Part shown: one piece after another, positions 47,401-54,048 of the stretch | Layout: each line of letters starts with the position of its first letter | Numbering within the stretch: the first letter of the stretch is position 1 | Source of the DNA: Phreatobacter aquaticus | GTDB taxonomy: Bacteria > Pseudomonadota > Alphaproteobacteria > Rhizobiales > Phreatobacteraceae | NCBI RefSeq assembly: GCF_005160265.1 | Contig: NZ_CP039865.1 | Coordinates: 62,001-126,000 of the forward strand | Direction of reading: 5' to 3' | Length of the DNA: 64,000 bases | The notes under the pieces: model-generated | The model's input: the letters and a program-made list of their open reading frames with translations, nothing else | Database searches by the model: none | What the model was told of the DNA's origin: nothing | Program-made: the position numbers and the translations under genes

Positions 47401-48448
47401 GGCCGGCGGACTGCCTCAGGGCGAGACCGAGCAGCGGATCGCGGCGATCATGGCCGAACTCCTCGGAGGGAACGCGGCGCCGGCCATCGGCCGCACGGAC
47501 GATTTCTTCGCGCTCGGCGGCCATTCGCTGCTGCTGCTGCAATTGCGCAATCGCCTCTCGGCGGAATTCGGCCGCGACCTGCCGCTGGCCGGCCTGTTCG
47601 CAGCGCCTGACGTCGCCGGCATTACCACCCTGCTGCAGCGAGGCGATGGCGGCGAGGCAGCCGACGACCTCCTGTGGTTCCGGGCCCACGGCAGCGCGCC
47701 GCCGCTCTTCCTGGTCCATCCGGCCATCGGCACATCGCTCTGCTATGCCGGATTGGCACGGGCGCTTCCGGCGGAGCGGCCGGTCTACGGGCTGGAGGCA
47801 CCGGCGGCCTTCGACACGATTGCGGACCTTGCGGCCCGCTATGCCGCGGCGATCAAGGCGCGCTCTCCGGGCGGCCCCTACCGCATCGGCGGCTGGTCGC
47901 TTGGTGGGACCATCGCCTTCGAGATGGCCCGGCAGATGGAGGAGGCCGGCGACAAGGTCCAGCTGATCATGATCGATGCGGGACTGCCGTGGCAGGCGGA
48001 CGGGCGCGGCAGCAGCGGCGGCGGTTATGTTGCGATGGTTCTCGGCCTCGGCCGGGAAATCGTCAGAAGCTTTCCGCGCTCGCGGGCGGACCTCCAGGAC
48101 ATGGCGGCCCTGACCGGCGCGAGCGCAACCGGCGGCCTGCGCGCCATTGCCGCCACCTCAATCGAACTGGTGCGCCGCTGGTCGTGCTTTTCGGCCCTCA
48201 GCCGCGCCTGGTTCGGTTATCGTCCGCAGGCTTATCGCGGTCCCGTGCTGATTCTCCGCGCAAGCGCCGATGGGGCGGCCAGCGCCAACGATCCGCTGAC
48301 CGCAACATTGACGCCCTATCTCTCCGGCCCTGTCATCTCGAAGACGGTGCGGGCTGCCCATCTCACCCTGCTTGGCCGCAAGTCGGTCCAGGCCCTCGCG
48401 GAAGCCCTGGAACAGGGGCTTTCCGAACTGGACCGGAGGATGTCATGA
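44444..48448 (+). CDS. NRPS termination module: C-A-PCP-TE, Phe-like specificity
   Basis: 1334 residues. C domain HHIVTDG at 183-189. A domain about 490-985; pocket residues read Asp693, Ala694, Phe697, Thr736, Val757, Ala759, Ala779, Val787, Trp788, i.e. DAFTVAAVW(K), near the GrsA/TycA phenylalanine code DAWTIAAVCK, so an aromatic substrate is likely. PCP Ser1028 (GGHSL). Thioesterase about 1070-1334 with Ser1152 (GGWSLGG) and probable His1306 (AAHLTLL). It is the only integrated TE of the cluster and therefore the likely chain terminus, releasing an acid or a macrocycle. Starts by ATGA overlap with the PKS. Confidence 0.94.
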   Translation: MTRSATDHRPRPLSGEQQAMLAGRLVAMQSTSRPAGEASIRRVMSDAGGSAPLTTAQRRLWFLDRLSPGHFAYNSPLPLRLTGAVDSDQLETAFRRLIARHAVLRTRFSDQGPEPIQIVEPAIAFDLSRTDLSDLPEAERTARLGECLVRHAQIRFDLAHAPLIAAELVRLGPDDHALLINIHHIVTDGWSTGVLLADLDALYRSEDPAPLQIHYADLAHHEAGLPPEAGQAALDWWRKALADLPLTEIAADRPRPPQQSHEGEAVTLAIAPMQGRLVEALARQHGTSSFVVFLAAFFALLRTYTGQADLAVGSAAANRTRRETEPLIGFFVNTLVMRQTVEPGRSFADLVTAVHRTAMAALDHSETPFDRLVETVNPARDPSRNPLVQVALAVQPDLPARARFGDAEASIMSADYKATRFDIELHLYPDGRGGWQGALTYASALFERAGMERLAARFTLLLANAVMRPQAPVGTLAMIGPREAAELAASSAGPESRPYRSLPDRFATWAAETPHATALEHGQTRITYGELARRVEAMAGALASATPPGAIVAVLGGPSLEQITAVLALWRAGRAFLPLVPDLPEARLRAMVDDARPALILSVGDHPLPADIGQAIVDLESLLGAHEGKAATSPASPASTDLAYVIFTSGTSGRPKGVMIEHGGLANLCDAQQDELIGPTGARVLQFASPGFDAFIFELAMAFANGGALVLPETGGLTDRLQASERIRAGAITHVTLPPSMLTLLRPQEHPSLQTVVVAGEACPAGLDDWASTVRLFNAYGPTEATVWSTVERVTDGAARPPIGRPIRGTSVTSVDDSGAPLPSGIAGEIAIGGVGLARGYVGLTDLTAERFQTDPTGNRIYRTGDRGRRLPDGRIVYLGRTDRQLKRRGHRIEPAEIETLLERHATIAEAAVMLEGDQLVAYVMARARAVIEPDNVRAYLRAHLPAAMMPDQIRQVTHMPRNLSGKRDPAALRAMAPDAGQIATLAGGLPQGETEQRIAAIMAELLGGNAAPAIGRTDDFFALGGHSLLLLQLRNRLSAEFGRDLPLAGLFAAPDVAGITTLLQRGDGGEAADDLLWFRAHGSAPPLFLVHPAIGTSLCYAGLARALPAERPVYGLEAPAAFDTIADLAARYAAAIKARSPGGPYRIGGWSLGGTIAFEMARQMEEAGDKVQLIMIDAGLPWQADGRGSSGGGYVAMVLGLGREIVRSFPRSRADLQDMAALTGASATGGLRAIAATSIELVRRWSCFSALSRAWFGYRPQAYRGPVLILRASADGAASANDPLTATLTPYLSGPVISKTVRAAHLTLLGRKSVQALAEALEQGLSELDRRMS

Positions 48449-49512
48449 CCACACAGCGCATCCTCTCCATGGACGGCGGCATCAGCGGTCACATCACCAC
48501 GGAAGTGTTGCGTCGCGCATCCCATCGCATCGGCCAGGAGGGCGGCCACTTCCTCGACCATGCCGACATCCTGGCGGGCACCTCGGCCGGCGGACTGAAC
48601 GCGCTGTTCCTCGCCGCCCATGACGATCTGGACGTGGCGATCGACGACGCCCAGGACTTCTGGCAGCACATCCTGGAATCGACCCGCGCCACCAATCCCG
48701 GCCGTTTGATCGCCGGCCTGCTAGGCGCCAAGGCGCTGGACCAGCGCGAGCCGATGATCCGGTTCCTGGTCGACTATTTCGGCGAGGACACGCGTCTCGG
48801 CGATCTCAAGCGCAAGGTCATCGTTCCCGCCTTCCAGCTGCATCACGAAAACGGCGGCGAGCGCGACCGGCAATGGCGCCCGCGCCTGTTCCACAACATT
48901 CCCGGCATCACCGACTATTCGCCCGACGAGCGGGTCGTCGATGTCGCGCTGCGCACCAGCAATATCCCGGTCGTCAGCCCGATCTTCGCGGGCATCAAGG
49001 GCGGCGATATCGGCTATCTCGACGGCGGCCTGGTGGCCAACAATCCCTCGATGTGCGCGATTTCCGCAGTGTTGGAACAGCGCCGGTCGCTCGGCCAGCC
49101 GCTCGATATCGGGTCGATCAACGTGCTGTCGGTCGGCTGCGGTCGCAAGCCCCTCTCGGTCAAGCCGGAGATTGTCGATGGCATTGCCGACTGGGGCTAT
49201 GGCCAGTGGATGCTGTCGCCCAGGGAACCGATGCTGCTGGTGCGCCTTGCCATCCGCGGCGGCGGCGCGATCATCGAATATCAGTGCGCGCAACTGCTCG
49301 GGCAGAACTTCAAGCGGATCGATCCCTATATCGAGGCCAACCCGAACCCATTCGACCTGGTCGGAACCCGCAAGGCCATCCTCGATGCGCTCGACCATGT
49401 CGATGTCGCGACCGCCGCCGACGAGATCTGCGCCTGGATCCATGAGACGCAGTGGCTGCAGGGACCTTCGGGCAACACCGCGCAATCCGCCGACGCCGGA
49501 GCGCATCCGTGA
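48445..49512 (+). CDS. Patatin-like acyl hydrolase in the NRPS-PKS operon
   Basis: 355 residues, Ser-Asp dyad lipase fold. The oxyanion loop is DGGISGH (10-16), a variant of the usual DGGGxRG. The nucleophile is Ser47 in GTSAGG, and Asp193 lies in YLDGGLVANNP. No signal peptide or membrane helix is seen, so it is probably cytosolic. It overlaps the NRPS-TE stop by four bases and the type II thioesterase start by four, so it is an integral operon member. Possible jobs are removal of acyl groups, editing of stalled carriers, or membrane-lipid action linked to the product; none is established. Confidence 0.85.
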   Translation: MTTQRILSMDGGISGHITTEVLRRASHRIGQEGGHFLDHADILAGTSAGGLNALFLAAHDDLDVAIDDAQDFWQHILESTRATNPGRLIAGLLGAKALDQREPMIRFLVDYFGEDTRLGDLKRKVIVPAFQLHHENGGERDRQWRPRLFHNIPGITDYSPDERVVDVALRTSNIPVVSPIFAGIKGGDIGYLDGGLVANNPSMCAISAVLEQRRSLGQPLDIGSINVLSVGCGRKPLSVKPEIVDGIADWGYGQWMLSPREPMLLVRLAIRGGGAIIEYQCAQLLGQNFKRIDPYIEANPNPFDLVGTRKAILDALDHVDVATAADEICAWIHETQWLQGPSGNTAQSADAGAHP

Positions 49513-50327
49513 CCAGCGCCATGGCAGCCTCATCGCCGCTTCGCCCGGTCCCACCCGCCAGCCGCGCCTGGATCGGCGGCGAGCCTGACGCCGCTCAGCC
49601 CTTGCGGCTGTTCACCCTGCCCTTTGCGGGTGGCAGCGCATCGAGCTTTGCCAGCTGGCGAGCGAAGCTGCCGCCCTCCATGGCGCTCACGCCGGTCCAT
49701 CTGCCCGGTCGCGAACGCCGGCTGTTCGAAACCCCGATCGACGCCATGCCGGCGATGATCGCCGCCCTCGCCACCGCCATCCAGCCCTGGCTCGACCGGC
49801 CCTATATCCTGTTCGGCCACAGCATGGGGGCCGTCATGGCCTATGAACTGGCGGCAGCGCTCGCCGATCTCGGCGCACCGCCGCCCGATCTGCTGGTCGT
49901 CTCCGGCCATGGCGCGCCGATCCTGCCGCGTACCTTCCGGCAGATCAGCGCCCTCGATGACAAGGCCTTCCTCGCCGCCGTGACCGAGCTCGGCGGCCTG
50001 CCCCGGCAATTGCTCGACGAGCCCGAACTGCTGGAACTGGTCCTGCCGGCGCTGCGGGCCGATTTCCGGCTGTGCGAGACCTATGCCTGGGGCGCCCGTG
50101 ACCCTCTCTCGTGTCCGGTCCTTGCTCTCGGCGGCAGGTCCGACCCCATTGCCGGACAGGCTGAACTGGAAAGCTGGCAGCACATGACAACCCGCCCTCT
50201 TCGCAGCCGCATGTTCGACGGCAATCACTTCTTCCTCAGCACCGCGACCGACGCGATCATTTGCAGCATCGCAGAGACATTGGCCGCCCTGCGCGGTCAG
50301 GCAGCCATTGGACGGGCCTTCGCATGA
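49509..50327 (+). CDS. Type II (editing) thioesterase
   Basis: 272 residues from GTG 49509 (GTGA overlap with the patatin stop); ATG 49521 is an alternative. It has LFTLPFAGGSASSFASW, the nucleophile motif FGHSMGA (Ser105) and a C-terminal His in FDGNHFFL, the pattern of GrsT/RifR-type TEII proteins. Such enzymes clear mis-primed or stalled acyl groups from carrier domains. Four-base overlaps with both neighbours make it part of the same transcript. Confidence 0.92.
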   Translation: MTSAMAASSPLRPVPPASRAWIGGEPDAAQPLRLFTLPFAGGSASSFASWRAKLPPSMALTPVHLPGRERRLFETPIDAMPAMIAALATAIQPWLDRPYILFGHSMGAVMAYELAAALADLGAPPPDLLVVSGHGAPILPRTFRQISALDDKAFLAAVTELGGLPRQLLDEPELLELVLPALRADFRLCETYAWGARDPLSCPVLALGGRSDPIAGQAELESWQHMTTRPLRSRMFDGNHFFLSTATDAIICSIAETLAALRGQAAIGRAFA

Positions 50328-51547
50328 ACCAGCCGACCGAGCGCAGCAAGAAGCCGCGCATCATCATGGTCTCGGGCAAGGGCGGCGTCGGCAAGACGAC
50401 GGTCGCCGCCTCGACAGCGGTCGCGCTCGCCAATCGCGGGCAGAAGACGATCGTCATGTCGTTCGATCTCGCCCACAGCCTGTCCGACAGCTTCAACATC
50501 TCGGAGGAGCTGTTCAGCACCGCCAAGGGCCGCCCGGTCCGGATCAACGACAATCTCGATTTCCAGGAGATCGACGTCCAGGAGGAGCTCCAGCGCAACT
50601 GGGGCGAGGTCTATCGCTACATTGCCTACCTGCTGGTCGGCGGCGGGCTCGACGGGATCGTGGCGGAAGAAGCGGCGGTCATGCCGGGCATGGAGGACAT
50701 CATCGCCCTCCTCCACATCAACCAATATGCCCGCGAGGGCATCTACGACACGATCGTGGTCGATTGCCCACCCACCAGCGAGTCGCTGCGCTTCGTCTCG
50801 ATCATCGGCTCCATCGACTGGTATGTCCGCAAGCGCCTGAAGCTCGACCGGCGCGTCGCCAGCGTTCTCCGCCCGCTCGCCAAGCGGTTCGGCGGCGAGT
50901 CCATGATGCTGCCCGAGGACGGCTATTTCGCCGCGCTCCAGAAGCTGTTCGAGCGGCTGGATGGCGTGGAGGCCATGCTCCACGATCCCACCATCACGTC
51001 GCTGCGGCTGGTCACGGTTGCCGATCGCATGGTGGTGCGCGAGACCCAGCGCGCCTTCATGTATTTCAACCTCTACGGCATCACGGTCGATGGCGTGGTG
51101 GTCAACCGCATGCTGCCCAAGGACGACGCCTATTTCGCCCGCTGGGTGGAAAGCCAGGCTCAGATGCTGGAGACAGTCCACAGCTTCTTCGATCCCGTGC
51201 CGATTTCGACCGTTCCCTTCCAGCAAAGTGAGGTCGTGGGGCTTGAGCGCCTGGAGGAATTCGCCGATCATCTGTTCGGTGACAGCGACCCTGCCGCCGT
51301 CAACACATCCGGTGCACCGTTCACCTTCACGAAAGTGTCGGAAGACGAGCACCTCTTGTCGATACGCCTGAGATTCGCGCCCAAGGACGAGATCGAGATT
51401 TCCCGCAGCAACGAGGATCTCTTCGTCCGGATCGGAACGTTCAAGCGTGTCATCCTGCTGCCACGGGCTCTTGTATCCATGGCGACGGCAGGCGCGAAGA
51501 TGAATGGCGACTGGCTCGAGATCCGGTTCAGAAAGGACCACGTGTGA
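50324..51547 (+). CDS. ArsA/Get3-family ATPase with C-terminal alpha-crystallin-like domain (Get3d-like)
   Basis: 407 residues. The deviant P-loop GKGGVGKTT is at 18-26, and the switch region VDCPPTSESLR matches Get3/ArsA ATPases. The last 80 or so residues (from about 325, LSIRLRFAPKDEIEISR to GDWLEIRF) form a beta-rich HSP20/alpha-crystallin-like domain, as in Get3d of cyanobacteria and photosynthetic eukaryotes. That family forms homodimers that bind amphipathic helices in a hydrophobic groove. No CxxC zinc pair and no arsenic operon are present. It is coupled upstream to the TEII and followed directly by two small helical proteins, which are plausible clients. Its presence in an NRPS-PKS operon is unexpected. 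Confidence 0.85.
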   Translation: MNQPTERSKKPRIIMVSGKGGVGKTTVAASTAVALANRGQKTIVMSFDLAHSLSDSFNISEELFSTAKGRPVRINDNLDFQEIDVQEELQRNWGEVYRYIAYLLVGGGLDGIVAEEAAVMPGMEDIIALLHINQYAREGIYDTIVVDCPPTSESLRFVSIIGSIDWYVRKRLKLDRRVASVLRPLAKRFGGESMMLPEDGYFAALQKLFERLDGVEAMLHDPTITSLRLVTVADRMVVRETQRAFMYFNLYGITVDGVVVNRMLPKDDAYFARWVESQAQMLETVHSFFDPVPISTVPFQQSEVVGLERLEEFADHLFGDSDPAAVNTSGAPFTFTKVSEDEHLLSIRLRFAPKDEIEISRSNEDLFVRIGTFKRVILLPRALVSMATAGAKMNGDWLEIRFRKDHV

Positions 51548-51927
51548 TGACAGGCAAGCTGGAAGATCATCCGCTGGTCCAGGGACTGAAGCATCAGTCC
51601 GAAAAGCTCGGCAGCGGCATCAAGGACGCTGCCGCCACACATAATTCCGCCATGACCACGCTGGTGGAACATGTGCTGAAGGCCCAGGCCGAGCTCTACA
51701 AGGGCCAGCTGGCTATTCTGGAGAACATGATCGGCAAGCTGTCCGGCACGGCACCGGCAAAGGCCGAGGCCGCGCCGGAGCGCACGCGCCCGGCCTCGCC
51801 CCTGGCGTCGCGCGCCGGCTCGGGCGGATTGCCGCTGTCCGAGCGCATACGCCAGGCCACGTCCGGCTCCGACGAAGGCGCAAGCAGCGTCAAGATTGCC
51901 CCGGTTTCGAGTAAGGGAGGCGAGTGA
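51547..51927 (+). CDS. Small helical protein 1, unknown family
   Basis: 126 residues, not recognised. Residues 1-70 are predicted helical, including VEHVLKAQAELYKGQLAILE (about 42-61); the rest is Ala/Pro/Ser/Gly-rich and probably disordered. The helix is amphipathic and phasin-like in character. Its ATG shares one base with the ATPase stop (TGATG); GTG 51544 is the alternative start. The next gene encodes a protein with the same helix motif. It may be a client or adaptor of the Get3d-like ATPase. Confidence 0.75.
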   Translation: MTGKLEDHPLVQGLKHQSEKLGSGIKDAAATHNSAMTTLVEHVLKAQAELYKGQLAILENMIGKLSGTAPAKAEAAPERTRPASPLASRAGSGGLPLSERIRQATSGSDEGASSVKIAPVSSKGGE

Positions 51928-52217
51928 TGAGCAGCGGTCCGCACAGGGACGACGACAGGCACGCGAATGCGGGCCTCAATTTCCAGCCGATCGATCTGGG
52001 TCCCCTGCTCCAGGCGGCCCAGGTGGCCATCGGCCAGTTCCTGGCACCGCTGATCGCCGGCCGCGAGGAAAGCGCGCAGATCATGCGCAAGCACATCCTG
52101 CGGAGCGAAGCCGAGCTGCTGCGCGGGCTCCTGGCTGTCGTCGAGAAGGAAGAGCAGAAGGCCGAGACCACGACCGCCGCGCGCGACCGCCGCCCTCAGA
52201 GAGTTCCTGTCGAGTGA
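51927..52217 (+). CDS. Small helical protein 2, paralogue of protein 1
   Basis: 96 residues, not recognised. It begins with about 25 polar residues. A hydrophobic stretch follows (IDLGPLLQAAQVAIGQFLAP), then HILRSEAELLRGLLAVVEKE, which lines up with the motif of protein 1: nine identities in twenty, the rest mostly conservative. The C-terminus is charged. GGGAGG lies six bases before ATG 51927, and the ATG shares one base with the preceding stop. The length and motif suggest a membrane-peripheral or granule-surface helix. Confidence 0.75.
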   Translation: MSSGPHRDDDRHANAGLNFQPIDLGPLLQAAQVAIGQFLAPLIAGREESAQIMRKHILRSEAELLRGLLAVVEKEEQKAETTTAARDRRPQRVPVE

Positions 52218-52224
52218 CGCTGGA

Positions 52225-54048
52225 ATGTCCGGAATCAATGACCTGACGGTTCTGGACAGTTCAGGGCTTTCTCTCGCGTGGCGCGATCACCCGGTTCGCG
52301 AGCGCGGCAGCATTGGCGATCTCGTGCGCCAGGCTGCGGCTGTGACGCCCGGCAAGATCGCGCTTCTGTCCGACACCGGCAGGCTCACCTATGGCGAACT
52401 GGTCCTCGCCGCCAGCGCCGTTCACAGCGCGCTTCAACGCAGGGGCGCGCGGCGCGGCGACACGGTCGTCGTCCTCGGCGGTCGGAGCCTTCATCTTCCA
52501 GCCCTGCTGCTCGGCACGCTCGATGCGGGCTGCGCCTATGTACCGATTGCGCCGGACCTGCCCGCGCGCTTCATCGACAGCGTCATCTCGGCCGCGCGGC
52601 CGCGCTTCATTCTTGTCGCGCCGGGCGATGCTGCCCGCGTGCCGCACGGCTGGCAGGACCGCGTCATCGCCCTTGATGAGGAGGCGCCGCACCTGCCGCC
52701 TGTGCCGACAGGTCCGGTCGATCTCGCCTACATCATCTTCACCTCCGGCTCGACCGGTGCGCCGAAGGGTGTCGCGGTCCGCCACGGCAACGTAACCCGC
52801 CTGATGGTCGCGCCCGGATACGCCACCATCACCGCAGGCAGCGTCGCGCTGGCGCTCTCGACACCGACCTTTGATGCTTCGGTCTTCGATCTCTGGCCCT
52901 TCCTGGCCAATGGCGCGACGGTCGCCATCCATCCGGGCGAGACGCCGACGCCCGATAGCATTGCCGGCGCGGTGACACGCCACGGGGTCACCACCGCCTT
53001 TGTCACCACCGGCCTGTTCAACCGCATTGCCGAGGATCGCCCGGACGCCCTTCGGGGCGTCGAGGTGTTGACCGGCGGCGAGCGGGGGCTGGCGGCCAAT
53101 GCCCGCCGCATGCTGGAGGCCGGCGCCCGGGCGATCGTCCATTGCTACGGCCCGACCGAGACCGCGGTCTTCGCCACCGCCGCGCGCTTCACCGCACGGG
53201 ACGCCATCGACGACACTTTCCCGGTCGGCGGGCCGATTGCCGGCACCGCCTGCTATGTCCTCGATGCCGAGCGCCGCCCCGTACCCATCGGCGGGCATGG
53301 CGAGCTCTGGATCGGCGGCGAAGCCGTGGCCCAAGGCTACGCCAACGATGACGCGCTGACGGCGGAGCGGTTCCTGCCCGATCCGTTCAGGCCCGAAGGG
53401 CGCTTCTATCGCAGCGGCGATCTCGTCGTGATGGACGAGCATGGCGCCCTGACCTTCCTTGACCGGCTGGACGACCAGATCAAGATCCGGGGCCATCGCG
53501 TCGAGCCCGGCGCCATCGCGCGGGCGCTGGAATCCATCGCCCCGGTGCGCCAGGCCATCGTGCTGGCGAGCGAGCCGGCGCCGGGCGAGCGTCGGCTTCA
53601 CGCCGTCGTCGAGGCGCCCGCCGCACCGCCCGGTTTCGGCGAGACCTTGCGCCGGCGCCTTCAGGACGCCTTTCCGCCAGCCCTCGTTCCAGCCCGCATC
53701 GTGGTCGTTCCGGCCTTTCCGCTGGCCCCCAATGGCAAGACCGACCGCAAGGCGCTCGAGGCCCTGCTGGTCGAGCAGAAGACGGAGGCCAGTCACTGGG
53801 CGGATGAAGGCCAGAAGCGGATCGCCACGCTCTTTCACGCGATCCTCGGCCTTGTCCCGCAGGGGCCGGATGAGGACTTCTTCGACCTCGGCGGCGACTC
53901 GCTGCTCGCCATGCGCCTCGTCAGGGACCTGCGCTCCGAGCTCGGCATCAGTGTCGCCCTGCGCGACCTCTACCAGGACGCAACCATTGCCGGCCTGGCA
54001 GCCCGCAGCGTCGATGTCCTGCCGGAGTTCGAGGCTGGGACATTGTGA
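52225..54048 (+). CDS. Stand-alone NRPS A-PCP didomain (predicted initiation module, aliphatic code)
   Basis: 607 residues without a condensation domain. A domain about 28-515 (YIIFTSGSTGAPKG, RSGDL in place of the usual RTGDL, NGKTDRKAL); PCP Ser559 in GGDSLLA. Pocket residues by hand alignment are Asp217, Ala218, Phe221, Phe, Leu, Gly, Cys, Val, Phe: DAFFLGCVF(K), similar to Ile/Val codes. Lack of a C domain suits loading of the first residue, and the next protein begins with a TubC docking domain that could receive it. No N-methyltransferase is built in. It starts seven bases after the small-protein stop and ends in a GTGA overlap. Confidence 0.92.
   Translation: MSGINDLTVLDSSGLSLAWRDHPVRERGSIGDLVRQAAAVTPGKIALLSDTGRLTYGELVLAASAVHSALQRRGARRGDTVVVLGGRSLHLPALLLGTLDAGCAYVPIAPDLPARFIDSVISAARPRFILVAPGDAARVPHGWQDRVIALDEEAPHLPPVPTGPVDLAYIIFTSGSTGAPKGVAVRHGNVTRLMVAPGYATITAGSVALALSTPTFDASVFDLWPFLANGATVAIHPGETPTPDSIAGAVTRHGVTTAFVTTGLFNRIAEDRPDALRGVEVLTGGERGLAANARRMLEAGARAIVHCYGPTETAVFATAARFTARDAIDDTFPVGGPIAGTACYVLDAERRPVPIGGHGELWIGGEAVAQGYANDDALTAERFLPDPFRPEGRFYRSGDLVVMDEHGALTFLDRLDDQIKIRGHRVEPGAIARALESIAPVRQAIVLASEPAPGERRLHAVVEAPAAPPGFGETLRRRLQDAFPPALVPARIVVVPAFPLAPNGKTDRKALEALLVEQKTEASHWADEGQKRIATLFHAILGLVPQGPDEDFFDLGGDSLLAMRLVRDLRSELGISVALRDLYQDATIAGLAARSVDVLPEFEAGTL

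Noticed and set aside
47674-48444. Patatin extended upstream to 47674
   Set aside because: This part overlaps the TE domain in another frame and is Arg/Gly-rich; the patatin fold begins at ATG 48445.
50324-51547. Arsenite efflux ATPase or nitrogenase-like iron protein
   Set aside because: There are no arsenic genes nearby, no CxxC or iron-sulfur cysteines, and a C-terminal alpha-crystallin-like domain is present, which favours the Get3d type.
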